Shown here: positions 24,006 through 32,047 of the stretch, piece after piece
Layout: each line of letters opens with the position of its first letter
Numbering within the stretch: position 1 is the first letter of the stretch
Assembly (NCBI GenBank): GCA_014376765.1
Contig: JACMQX010000091.1
Location: 1 to 32,917 of the forward strand
DNA: 32,917 bases
Direction of reading: 5' to 3'
DNA from: Ramlibacter sp.
GTDB lineage: Bacteria > Pseudomonadota > Gammaproteobacteria > Burkholderiales > Burkholderiaceae_C
Translations under genes and position numbers: made by a program
The notes under the pieces: model-generated
Told to the model about the DNA's origin: nothing
Seen by the model: the letters and a program-made list of their open reading frames with translations, nothing else
Databases searched by the model: none

Positions 24006-24329
24006 TCAGTGTTGGGATTCGGGCAAGTCTACTGTGATGCCATCCAGCTCGCTGGTCAGCTGGATCTGGCAGCTCAGGCGGCTGTTGGCCGCGCGCGGCG
24101 TGGCGGTGAACTCGAGCATGGCGAACTCGTCCGGGTCAGGCGCGGGCAGCTGCGAGTCAAAGGGCTCGCGAACAAAAACGTGGCAGGTGCCACAGGTAAG
24201 CAGCCCGCCGCAGTCAGCGCTGATGCCCTTCACATGGGCGTCCACCCCGGCCTGCATCAGGGACTGGCCGGGCTTGGCCTTGACGTCTTTGGTAACGCCG
24301 GCCGCATCGACAAAATGAAGTGTGATCAT
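24006..24329 (-). CDS. Adrenodoxin-type [2Fe-2S] ferredoxin
   Basis: This 107-residue protein has Cys40-x5-Cys46-x2-Cys49 (DCGGLLTCGTCHVFV) and Cys87 (RLSCQI), the putidaredoxin/adrenodoxin pattern of the [2Fe-2S] ferredoxins that serve oxygenases. It probably passes electrons to the Rieske oxygenase encoded upstream in the same operon. ATG 24329 shares one base with the stop of the ligase gene, so translation is coupled; the TTG at 24332 is not needed. No ferredoxin reductase gene is seen in the window, so the reductase must be encoded elsewhere. Confidence 0.93.
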   Translation of the reverse strand: MITLHFVDAAGVTKDVKAKPGQSLMQAGVDAHVKGISADCGGLLTCGTCHVFVREPFDSQLPAPDPDEFAMLEFTATPRAANSRLSCQIQLTSELDGITVDLPESQH

Positions 24330-25828
24330 CAAAACCTGCTGAAGTATTCGCGTCGCTGGAAGTCGTCCTTGTCGTCTGCCGCTTCGTAGCGGCTGAGCTC
24401 CGACTGCTTGACGCGCACAAGGTAGTCGACAAAACCGGCGCCGAATGCGCCGGTCAGGGCTGAATCATTTTGCAATGCGGCCAAAGCCTCGCCCAGACTG
24501 GTGGGTATTGCGGCATCAGCGTCGGTGCCTGCACCCGCATTCCCATACGGTTCTTGTGTAGCTGGCGGCGCGCGCAGCCTTCGTTCAATGCCGTCCAGGC
24601 CCGCGTAAATTTGCGCGGCCATGTACAGATAAGGATTGGCCGCCGGCTCACCAATGCGGTTTTCAATGCGCGTGGCCGCGTCCCCTGCGCCACCGACCAC
24701 CCGCAGCATCGCGCCCCGGTTGTCGCGCCCCCAGAGGATCGACTGCGGCGCCAGCGCATTTGGCCCGAAGCGGCCATAGCCGTTGACCGTGGGCGTGCAG
24801 AACACCGCCATGCCGCGCGCATGGTCCAGCAGGCCGGCCAGGTATTGCTCGCCCAGCGCCGACAGCGTGTGCTGCGCGTCGCCCGGCTGGGTGCCCGGCG
24901 CGGGGCTCTCGCGCTGGAACAGGTTGCGGCCGCCGGCTGAATGCTCCACAAGCGACTGATGCAGGTGCCAGCCGCTGGACATGATGTTCGCAAACGGCGG
25001 CCGGCACATGAAGCTCGCGTGGTAGCCGGCGCGGCGCAGGGCCTGCTTCACGCTGCTCCTGAACAGGACCATGTTGTCGGCAGCGGTGAGTGCATCGGTC
25101 GCGTCAAACACGGCCTCGACCTGGCTGGGCCCGAGTTCAATCTCCAGCGACAGCAGCGGCAGGCCCAGCGCCTGCGCGGTGTGCTGCACGATGCGCAGCG
25201 GCTCCTCGGCCATGTCATACCAGGCCTCGGTCAGCAGGTTGTAGCCAGGGTGGATCAGGTTGACTGCAGGGGGCAGGCCGGGCCAGGCGGCTTGGTCGGG
25301 GTCCAGCTGCGCATCTGTGTTCTTTATGCGGTAAATGTGAAACTCAATTTCCAGCCCGCAGCGCATGCCCCAGCCTTTGGCCCCAAGCCGCGCCAATGCT
25401 TTTTGCAGCACGCGCCGGGTGTCCAGCTCCACCGGCTGGCCATCCTGAAACCAGGGCTGTGCCTGGACCCAGCCCGTGCCGGGCGTCCACGGCAATTGGC
25501 GAAAGCTTGAAGGGTCGGCCAGCAGCAGCAGGTTGCTTGCAAATTCAAAGCCGGGAAGCGATGCAACGCCGCCGGGCTCAAACACCTTGAAGGCCGTGCG
25601 GTCAGACGTGTCCTTGAGCAGCAGCGTGCTCACCAGGCCCACCCCATCATTCATGGCCCGCGCCGCAGCGGCCGCCACCAGCGTCTTGCCACGCGTCACG
25701 CCGTGCAGGTCGCACCAGGCAAATCGCACCAGCTCCAGGCCGCTGGATTCAATGAGCCTGGCGGCGCGAGACAGTGCCTGCTGCCGGGCAGCGTCGTGGA
25801 TGCCGCAGCGCTCGGCGAAGCTGGTCAT
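24329..25828 (-). CDS. Glutamine-synthetase-like ligase (GlnA/PuuA/TdnQ superfamily)
   Basis: This 499-residue protein follows the glutamine synthetase fold. It has an N-terminal beta-grasp part (RLIESSGLELVRFAWCDLHGVTRGK), metal-binding glutamates in GLEIEFHIYR and SLEIELGPSQVEAVF, the ammonia/ATP-site region SSGWHLHQSL, and RIENRIGEPAANPYLYMAAQ. Housekeeping GlnA features are diverged (the GPSQVEA site and the lack of an adenylylation tyrosine loop), which points to a specialised gamma-glutamyl or amide ligase. Known relatives act on isopropylamine, putrescine and aniline. Its ATG overlaps the Rieske stop as ATGA and its stop overlaps the ferredoxin start, so it belongs to an aromatic-oxidation operon. 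The substrate is unknown. Confidence 0.85.
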   Translation of the reverse strand: MTSFAERCGIHDAARQQALSRAARLIESSGLELVRFAWCDLHGVTRGKTLVAAAAARAMNDGVGLVSTLLLKDTSDRTAFKVFEPGGVASLPGFEFASNLLLLADPSSFRQLPWTPGTGWVQAQPWFQDGQPVELDTRRVLQKALARLGAKGWGMRCGLEIEFHIYRIKNTDAQLDPDQAAWPGLPPAVNLIHPGYNLLTEAWYDMAEEPLRIVQHTAQALGLPLLSLEIELGPSQVEAVFDATDALTAADNMVLFRSSVKQALRRAGYHASFMCRPPFANIMSSGWHLHQSLVEHSAGGRNLFQRESPAPGTQPGDAQHTLSALGEQYLAGLLDHARGMAVFCTPTVNGYGRFGPNALAPQSILWGRDNRGAMLRVVGGAGDAATRIENRIGEPAANPYLYMAAQIYAGLDGIERRLRAPPATQEPYGNAGAGTDADAAIPTSLGEALAALQNDSALTGAFGAGFVDYLVRVKQSELSRYEAADDKDDFQRREYFSRF

Positions 25829-27186
25829 TTGCCCGGCCAGGGCGCGCCTTCGCGCTTGGCCTTCACAGTGTCCTGCCACCAGCTGGACCACGCATCAGCC
25901 GGCGCAATGCCGTCCACCGTGTCCGGCCCCGTCATGCCTGCAGCCTGCGCCGCGTCGGCCACACCGGGCGGCACGCCGCCGGCCTGCACCGTCTCTATTG
26001 CCTGGATCAGCACCCGGCGGTTGGCCATGATCACTTTGTCAGTCGTGCCCAGGTGCTCGCGGGTGCGGTCTGCTATGGCGCCCATGCTTTCCACCGCCCA
26101 CTGGTCATGCACGTTGATGTCGTCCTCCCCCATGCCCAGGTAAGTTTGCGACAGCTGCTCCTGCGGGTTGAAGCCCCAGCCGTTGTGGCGGCCGGACACC
26201 GGCAGGTAGTCGGGCAGGGGGTTGGCACGCAGGCGCTGGTTGCGCATCTGCACCTTGTCCACCGGGCTGGTGAAGCTGGTGAAGATGGAATACCAGTAAG
26301 TGTGCGTGTCGTCCACTGGCACATGCATCTGCGTGATGGTCATGTGCTCGCACAGCGGGATGACAAAGGTGTGCGGAAAGATCGAATGTGTCACCCGCAC
26401 ATGCGTCAGCCGCTCATTCATTTGGCGCAGGGTGGTCAGGCGCATGCCGGCCGGTGTGGCCTCAAAGCTGATCTCCGGCTGGTTGAACTCGCGCATGATG
26501 CGCGTCATCGGCCAGCGCTCGCCGTCTGCGTCACCGGCACTGGCGCCGCGGAACTGGCGGCCGTACTGCTTGCCTTGATCTGCTTGCAGCGCTTCATCCT
26601 CAAAAAAAACATGCAGGAAAGAGGGGTGCGCCGGGTCGATGCCCACTTCAAACGCCTGCAGCCAGTTGCAGTTCCACAAGCCCCTGAAGGCAAAGGTGTG
26701 GGTGCCGGGCGCGGTGAAGCAGTCAAACGCGGGGAAGGGGGGCGGCGTAGTGCCCACATCGCCCATCCACGCAAAGACCACGCCGCTTCTTTCCACCACG
26801 GGGTAGCTGCGCTGCTGCACCCGCTCGCACAGTTTGCTGCCGGCAGGCTCGGCCGGCGTTTGCAGGCACTTGCCATTGACGTCGAATTTCCAGCCGTGAA
26901 AGGGGCAGCGCAAGCCGTCGCCTTCTGCACGGCCAAAGGACAGGTCGGCGCCGCGGTGCGGGCAGTCGCGGTCCAGCAGACCCCAGGCGCCGCTGGCGTC
27001 TTTGAACAGCACCAGGTCCTGGCCCAACAGGCGCACAGCCTTCACAGGCCGCTGGTCCATGCGCGGGTCCAGCGCGGGGTTGAACTCATCGACCAGTGCC
27101 ACGGGCTGCCAGTAATGCCGCATCAAGGCGCCGCAGGGTGTGCCAGACCCAGTGCGTGTGATCAGCTCGTTAAGTTCTGCCTTCAT
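25825..27186 (-). CDS. Rieske [2Fe-2S] aromatic oxygenase, phthalate-dioxygenase-like alpha subunit
   Basis: The 453-residue protein has a Rieske centre (Cys75-x-His77 and Cys94-x2-His97, in CPHRGA and CPFHGW) and a mononuclear iron site (Asp184, His187, His192 in GIDPAHPSFLH). The N-terminal TPCGALMRHYWQPVAL and the C-terminal DRTREHLGTTDKVIMANR resemble the single-subunit phthalate 4,5-dioxygenase / phenoxybenzoate group; no beta subunit gene is present, which fits that group. ATG 27186 has GGAG upstream. It is first in the operon with the ligase, ferredoxin and ABM gene. It probably hydroxylates an aromatic ring or removes a substituent to yield a gentisate-like compound. Confidence 0.92.
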   Translation of the reverse strand: MKAELNELITRTGSGTPCGALMRHYWQPVALVDEFNPALDPRMDQRPVKAVRLLGQDLVLFKDASGAWGLLDRDCPHRGADLSFGRAEGDGLRCPFHGWKFDVNGKCLQTPAEPAGSKLCERVQQRSYPVVERSGVVFAWMGDVGTTPPPFPAFDCFTAPGTHTFAFRGLWNCNWLQAFEVGIDPAHPSFLHVFFEDEALQADQGKQYGRQFRGASAGDADGERWPMTRIMREFNQPEISFEATPAGMRLTTLRQMNERLTHVRVTHSIFPHTFVIPLCEHMTITQMHVPVDDTHTYWYSIFTSFTSPVDKVQMRNQRLRANPLPDYLPVSGRHNGWGFNPQEQLSQTYLGMGEDDINVHDQWAVESMGAIADRTREHLGTTDKVIMANRRVLIQAIETVQAGGVPPGVADAAQAAGMTGPDTVDGIAPADAWSSWWQDTVKAKREGAPWPGK

Positions 27187-27209
27187 CGTGTACTGCTCCG
27201 GTGGTGCAT

Positions 27210-27236
27210 GGTGGCAGGCCCCAAGGCGCTGCCACC
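27210..27236. promoter_or_regulatory. Strong inverted repeat between the Rieske gene and the isomerase gene
   Basis: GGTGGCAG (27210-27217) pairs with CTGCCACC (27229-27236), and GCC/GGC extends the stem inward over a CCAA loop with one bulged base: eleven pairs. It is centred in the 75-base gap between divergent starts. No T tract follows in either direction. It could be a regulator-binding dyad shared by both promoters or a 5' leader hairpin of one transcript. Confidence 0.45.
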
Positions 27237-27261
27237 GGACTTTCAGTTTATCCTTGCCTGC

Positions 27262-27903
27262 ATGAAGCTCTACAACTACTACCGTTCCTCCGCCTCCTTC
27301 CGCGTGCGCATCGCCATGCAACTGAAGGGCCTGGCCTATGAGTACGTGCCGATCCACCTTGCGCGTGGCGACCACAAGAATCCCGACTACCAGGCCGTTG
27401 CACCCGACATGCTGGTGCCCGTGCTGGAAACAGACGACGGTACGCGGCTGTCGCAGTCCATGGCCATCATTGAATACCTGGACGAGACCTACCCCGAGCC
27501 GGCGCTGGTACCAAAAGACCCGCTGGCCCGCGCCCGGGTGCGGGCCCTGGCGCAGTCGATTGCCTGCGAGATCCACCCGCTGAACAACCTGCGCATCCTC
27601 AAGTACCTGGTGCGCGACCTCAAGCTCGACGAAGACGCCAAGAACACCTGGTACCGCCACTGGTGCCGTGAGGGCCTCATCTCCCTTGAGCGGCAACTGG
27701 AGCAACTGCCTGCGGCCACCTATTCCTACGGTGACACGCCCACGCTGGCCGACTGCTGCCTTGTGCCCCAGATCTTCAATGCCCAGCGCTTCGAGGTGGA
27801 TTTCAGCGGCTTGCCGCGCACCATGGCGGCATTTGACGCCTGCATGAAGCTGGACGCCTTCCAGAAGGCCCAGCCCTCGGCCTGCCCGGACAACGAGCCC
27901 TGA
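27262..27903 (+). CDS. Zeta-class glutathione transferase: maleylpyruvate/maleylacetoacetate isomerase
   Basis: A 213-residue zeta-class GST. MKLYNYYRSSASFRVRIAMQLKGL matches the glutathione-binding start; the family's SSCS is SSAS here, with the catalytic serine kept. DMLVPVLE, LSQSMAIIEYLDETYP and the C-terminal ADCCLVPQIFNAQRFEVD also fit. Such enzymes isomerise maleylpyruvate (gentisate pathway) or maleylacetoacetate (tyrosine pathway) in a glutathione-dependent way. Next to gentisate dioxygenase and fumarylpyruvate hydrolase genes, maleylpyruvate is the more likely substrate. It is divergent from the Rieske gene and 11 bases upstream of the PgeF gene, probably cotranscribed with it. Confidence 0.88.
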   Translation: MKLYNYYRSSASFRVRIAMQLKGLAYEYVPIHLARGDHKNPDYQAVAPDMLVPVLETDDGTRLSQSMAIIEYLDETYPEPALVPKDPLARARVRALAQSIACEIHPLNNLRILKYLVRDLKLDEDAKNTWYRHWCREGLISLERQLEQLPAATYSYGDTPTLADCCLVPQIFNAQRFEVDFSGLPRTMAAFDACMKLDAFQKAQPSACPDNEP

Positions 27904-27914
27904 GCGGCCAGTTG

Positions 27915-28670
27915 ATGCACGGGTGGCTCGCTCCTGACTGGCCCGCGCCCGCGAAGGTGCGCGCTGTGTGCACAACGCGTGCGGGCGGCGTCTCAACCGG
28001 CCTCTACGACAGCCTCAACCTCGGCGGCCATGTGGGCGATGCGGCGCAGGCCGTCGCTGCCAACCGGCAGGCTTTTAAAAGCGCCATCGGTGTCCGGCCC
28101 GTCTTTCTTGAGCAGGTGCATGGCACGCGGCTCATCCAGCTCATTGGCGATGAGCCGGATGGCCTGCAAGCCGATGCCTGTGCGACCACGCGGCGCGGCG
28201 TGGCCTGCACCATCATGGTGGCCGATTGCCTTCCTGTGCTGTTAACCAATGAAGCGGGAACAACCGTGGCCGCAGCGCATGCCGGCTGGCGTGGCCTGGC
28301 CCAAGGCGTGCTGGACAGCACGCTCGCCCAGTTTGCGCAGATCGCGGGCACGCAGGGCGGCGGTGTGATGGTGTGGCTGGGCCCCTGCATCGGGCCGGCA
28401 GCGTTTGAAGTGGGCGATGAAGTGAAAGCGGTCTTTGAAGTAGAGCAAGGCGCAGCCGCAGGGCACCTCTTCAAGCCGCACACGCCCGGCAAGTGGATGG
28501 CTGACCTACAGGGCCTGGCCCGCCTGCGCCTTCAGCGTGCGGGCGTCACCCGCATCCACGGCAATGACGGCAGCGCTCCCTGGTGCACCGTGGGCAACCC
28601 GTCACAGTTCTTTTCGCACCGGCGCGATGGCGTCAGCGGGCGTTTCGCTGCCAGCATCTGGCTGGACTGA
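27915..28670 (+). CDS. Laccase-domain (PgeF/YfiH, DUF152) protein
   Basis: This 251-residue protein has the family metal ligands: His in EQVHGT, Cys in VADCLPVLL and His in AAHAGWRGLAQGVLD, and the GPCIGPAAFEVGDEV segment. YfiH/PgeF proteins act in peptidoglycan editing or as purine nucleoside phosphorylase/adenosine deaminase-type enzymes; earlier they were called polyphenol oxidases. ATG 27915 is used rather than the TTG at 27912. It follows the isomerase by 11 bases. Its 3' end overlaps the convergent small membrane-protein gene by 69 bases. Confidence 0.92.
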   Translation: MHGWLAPDWPAPAKVRAVCTTRAGGVSTGLYDSLNLGGHVGDAAQAVAANRQAFKSAIGVRPVFLEQVHGTRLIQLIGDEPDGLQADACATTRRGVACTIMVADCLPVLLTNEAGTTVAAAHAGWRGLAQGVLDSTLAQFAQIAGTQGGGVMVWLGPCIGPAAFEVGDEVKAVFEVEQGAAAGHLFKPHTPGKWMADLQGLARLRLQRAGVTRIHGNDGSAPWCTVGNPSQFFSHRRDGVSGRFAASIWLD

Positions 28671-28916
28671 GGGGGCAGGCGTTGCATCCAGCGTCGCTGC
28701 AGCGGGCTGCGCCGACGCAAATTCAGCAGCCTCCCGCACCTTGATCGCCTTGCGCCTGAACGGCGAGCCCATCAGGTAAACCACCAACGCGATGGGCCCC
28801 AAACCGTAGAGTAAAAAGGTCACAATGGCACCTACGATGGTTCCATTCGTGCTGGTAGCTTCAGCAACGGACATCATCACAACGACGTACATCCAGGCAA
28901 TGACAACAAGGTACAT
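28602..28916 (-). CDS. Small two-helix membrane protein of unknown function
   Basis: The 104-residue product has a short first helix (MYLVVIAWMYVVVMMSVAEA) and a second (GTIVGAIVTFLLYGLGPIALVVYLMG), then a basic SPFRRKAIKV patch and an Ala/Pro-rich soluble tail. The positive residues after helix 2 place the tail in the cytoplasm by the positive-inside rule. It overlaps the convergent pgeF gene by 69 bases and lies divergent from phaC. I do not recognise a family. Its membrane features and ATG position support a real gene, but its ribosome binding site is poor. Confidence 0.6.
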   Translation of the reverse strand: MYLVVIAWMYVVVMMSVAEATSTNGTIVGAIVTFLLYGLGPIALVVYLMGSPFRRKAIKVREAAEFASAQPAAATLDATPAPSVQPDAGSETPADAIAPVRKEL

Positions 28917-29021
28917 GGGGGCAGCTTTTGAACAGATGCGTTAAGTGGCGATTGTTATTCCTCACGCTGTTCACCCCCATACTCGGAAAATCCCAGCACA
29001 ACGGTAATTGAGGAGACAAAC

Positions 29022-30728
29022 ATGAATTCTGAAGCAGACTGGGCCAAGGCCGCCCAACAGTTCCAAACAATCTTTGGCGACAGCTGGACGAAGGCCCTGC
29101 AGTCTTTCCAGACGCTGGACATGTCGGCCGCAGGCGCCGGCGCCGCACCTGCCCCCGCCCTCAAATTTTCCGCCGCCAAGCTGGGGGACCTGCAGCAGCA
29201 GTATGTCAAGGATGCGACCGAGCTGTGGAACAAGGGCCTTCAAGCCCCCGCCGTCAGCACCGACAAACGCTTTGCAGGCGACGCATGGAGCCACAACCCC
29301 GTCGCCGCTTTCTCCGCCGCCGCCTATTTGCTCAACGCCCGCACCCTGATGGGCCTGGCCGATGCGGTGGAAGCAGACGACAAGGCCAAGGCCCGGGTGC
29401 GTTTTGCGGTGGAGCAGTGGATGGCGGCCTCGGCCCCCAGCAACTTCATGGCGTTCAATGCCGAAGCGCAGAAAAAAGCGATAGAGACCAAGGGCGAGAG
29501 CATTGCCAAAGGCATGCAGAACCTGATGCACGACCTGCGCCAGGGCCATGTCTCCATGACGGATGAGAGCGTGTTCGAGGTGGGCAAGAACGTTGCCACC
29601 ACCGAGGGCGCCGTCGTGTTCGAAAACGAGCTGTTCCAGCTGATTGAATACAAGCCCCTGACCAAACAGGTGCATGAGCGCCCCTTCCTTCTGGTGCCGC
29701 CTTGCATCAACAAGTTCTACATCCTCGACCTTCAACCCGAGAACTCGCTGATCCGTTATGCGGTGGCGCAGGGCCACCGTACGTTTGTGCTCAGCTGGCG
29801 CAACCCGGACGAGTCGCTCGCCCACAAAACCTGGGACGACTACATCGAAGATGCGGCCATCAAGGCGATTGCGGTCACGCGCGAAATCACCGGCGCCAAA
29901 ACCATCAACGCGCTGGGCTTCTGCGTGGGCGGCACCATCCTGGCGTCGGCGCTTGCGGTACTGGCTGCGCGTGGCGAAAAGCCGGTGGCATCAGTGACCT
30001 TCCTCACTGCGCTGCTGGACTTTACCGACACCGGCATCCTGGACATCTTCATCGACGAAGCCTTCGTCAAGTACCGCGAAATGCAGCTGGGGCAGGGCGG
30101 CCTGCTCAAGGGCCAGGAGCTGGCGTCCACCTTCAGCTTCCTGCGCCCCAACGACCTGGTGTGGAACTACGTCGTCGGCAACTATCTGAAGGGCGAGACA
30201 CCGCCGCCCTTTGACCTGCTCTACTGGAACAGCGACTCCACCAACATGCCCGGCCCGATGTACGCCTGGTACCTGCGCAACACCTATTACGAAAACAACC
30301 TGATCAAGCCGGGCAAGGCCGTGATCTGCGGCGAGAAGGTGGACCTGCGCGAACTGGACATGCCTGTGTACATCTACGGCTCGCGTGAGGACCACATCGT
30401 GCCGATTGGCGGCGCCTATGCGTCCACCCAGGTGCTGCCGGGCAAGAAGCGTTTTGTGATGGGTGCCTCAGGCCACATCGCAGGGGTGATCAACCCGCCG
30501 GCCAAGAACAAGCGCAGCCACTGGATTGGCGTTGAGGGCAAGTTTCCCAAGTCACAGGCTGAATGGCTCAAGACCGCCAAGGAGCACCCCGGCAGCTGGT
30601 GGACGGATTGGTCCAGCTGGCTCAAGACGCATGCGGGCAAGCAGGTGCCTGCGCCCAAGGGCTATGGCAAGGGAAAGTACAAGGAAATTGAGGCAGCGCC
30701 CGGGCGCTATGTGAAGGCCAAGGCCTGA
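29022..30728 (+). CDS. phaC: Class I polyhydroxyalkanoate synthase
   Basis: PhaC polymerises (R)-3-hydroxyacyl-CoA into polyhydroxyalkanoate granules. The 568-residue protein has a divergent N-terminal domain and an alpha/beta hydrolase core with the lipase-like box GFCVGG (nucleophile Cys301). Asp457 in SREDHIVP and His485 in GASGHIAGV complete the catalytic triad. FLLVPPCINKFYILDL and NSLIRYAVAQGHRTFVLSWRNPDE are typical class I segments. GGAG lies upstream of ATG 29022. It leads the phaC-phaA-phaB order common in Burkholderiales. Confidence 0.98.
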   Translation: MNSEADWAKAAQQFQTIFGDSWTKALQSFQTLDMSAAGAGAAPAPALKFSAAKLGDLQQQYVKDATELWNKGLQAPAVSTDKRFAGDAWSHNPVAAFSAAAYLLNARTLMGLADAVEADDKAKARVRFAVEQWMAASAPSNFMAFNAEAQKKAIETKGESIAKGMQNLMHDLRQGHVSMTDESVFEVGKNVATTEGAVVFENELFQLIEYKPLTKQVHERPFLLVPPCINKFYILDLQPENSLIRYAVAQGHRTFVLSWRNPDESLAHKTWDDYIEDAAIKAIAVTREITGAKTINALGFCVGGTILASALAVLAARGEKPVASVTFLTALLDFTDTGILDIFIDEAFVKYREMQLGQGGLLKGQELASTFSFLRPNDLVWNYVVGNYLKGETPPPFDLLYWNSDSTNMPGPMYAWYLRNTYYENNLIKPGKAVICGEKVDLRELDMPVYIYGSREDHIVPIGGAYASTQVLPGKKRFVMGASGHIAGVINPPAKNKRSHWIGVEGKFPKSQAEWLKTAKEHPGSWWTDWSSWLKTHAGKQVPAPKGYGKGKYKEIEAAPGRYVKAKA

Positions 30729-30773
30729 CCGGGCCGGCCAGGTTGTCATAACAAGATTTACTGGAGTAAAAAA

Positions 30774-31952
30774 ATGGAAGACATCGTCATCGTTTCCGCC
30801 GCACGCACCGCCGTCGGCAAGTTTGGCGGCTCGCTCGCCAAGATCCCCGCCACAGAACTGGGCGCGCATGTCATTGCTGAAGTGCTGAGGCGCAGCGGCC
30901 TGTCTGCCGAGCAGGTGGGCGAAGTCATCATGGGCCAGGTGCTTGCAGCCGGTGCGGGCCAGAACCCGGCCCGCCAGTCTGTCATCAAGAGCGGCCTGCC
31001 CAAAGAGATCCCGGGCCTGACCATCAACGCCGTCTGCGGCTCCGGCCTCAAGGCCGTGATGCTGGCTGCGCAAGGCGTGGCCTACGGCGACAGCGACATC
31101 ATCATCGCTGGTGGCCAGGAGAACATGAGCGCGGCAGGCCACCTGCTGCCCAACTCGCGCGACGGCCAGCGCATGGGCGACTGGAAGCTGATCGACACCA
31201 TGATCGTGGACGGCCTGTGGGACGTGTACAACCAGTACCACATGGGCATCACGGCCGAGAACGTGGCCAAGAAATACGGCATCACCCGCGAGGCGCAGGA
31301 CGCGCTGGCGCTGGCGAGCCAGCAAAAGGCTGTTGCCGCGCAGGAAGCCGGCAGGTTCAAAGACGAGATCGTGCCGTTCAGCATCCCGCAGAAAAAGGGC
31401 GACCCCATCGTTTTTGCCAACGATGAATTCATCAACAAGAAGACCAGCGCCGAAGCTCTGGCCGGCTTGCGCCCCGCCTTCGACAAGGCCGGTGGCGTGA
31501 CGGCGGGCAATGCCTCGGGCATCAACGACGGCGCAGCCGCCGTGATGGTCATGACGGCGAAGAAGGCCGCCGCGCTGGGCCTGAAACCGCTGGGCCGCAT
31601 TGCCAGTTTCGCTACCTCCGGCCTGGATCCGGCCTTCATGGGCATGGGCCCGGTGCCTGCGTCCACCAAGGCGCTGCAGCGCGCGGGCTGGAAGCCCCAG
31701 GAGCTGGACCTGCTGGAGATCAATGAAGCGTTTGCCGCACAGGCCTGCGCCGTCAACCAGGAAATGGGCTGGGACACGAGCAAGGTCAACGTCAACGGCG
31801 GCGCCATTGCCATTGGCCACCCGATTGGTGCGTCCGGCTGCCGCATCCTGGTGACGCTGCTGCATGAAATGCAAAAGCGCGATGCCAAAAAAGGCATTGC
31901 CAGCCTGTGCATCGGCGGTGGCATGGGCGTGGCCCTGACCATCGAGCGCTGA
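30774..31952 (+). CDS. phaA: Acetyl-CoA acetyltransferase (beta-ketothiolase)
   Basis: This thiolase condenses two acetyl-CoA to acetoacetyl-CoA, the first step of polyhydroxybutyrate synthesis. Its 392 residues have the acyl-carrying Cys88 (NAVCGSGLKAV), His349 in GGAIAIGHPIGASGCR and Cys379 in CIGGGMGVAL, with the N-terminal IVSAARTAVGKFGG. CTGGAG precedes ATG 30774. It follows phaC by 45 bases and precedes phaB by 95. Confidence 0.97.
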   Translation: MEDIVIVSAARTAVGKFGGSLAKIPATELGAHVIAEVLRRSGLSAEQVGEVIMGQVLAAGAGQNPARQSVIKSGLPKEIPGLTINAVCGSGLKAVMLAAQGVAYGDSDIIIAGGQENMSAAGHLLPNSRDGQRMGDWKLIDTMIVDGLWDVYNQYHMGITAENVAKKYGITREAQDALALASQQKAVAAQEAGRFKDEIVPFSIPQKKGDPIVFANDEFINKKTSAEALAGLRPAFDKAGGVTAGNASGINDGAAAVMVMTAKKAAALGLKPLGRIASFATSGLDPAFMGMGPVPASTKALQRAGWKPQELDLLEINEAFAAQACAVNQEMGWDTSKVNVNGGAIAIGHPIGASGCRILVTLLHEMQKRDAKKGIASLCIGGGMGVALTIER

Positions 31953-32047
31953 AGTTCATGCCGCCTGTGGCGTTAACCCGTAGCCCCGCCGCATGCGCCC
32001 GGGCTCAGAATGCCCAGGTGATATTTCATTAATCCGAGGAGCAAAAA

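Noticed and set aside
25774..27261. Long forward open frame running through the Rieske gene into the isomerase gene
   Set aside because: The part before 27262 is antisense to the Rieske oxygenase and shows no family pattern; only the frame from ATG 27262 is a real gene.
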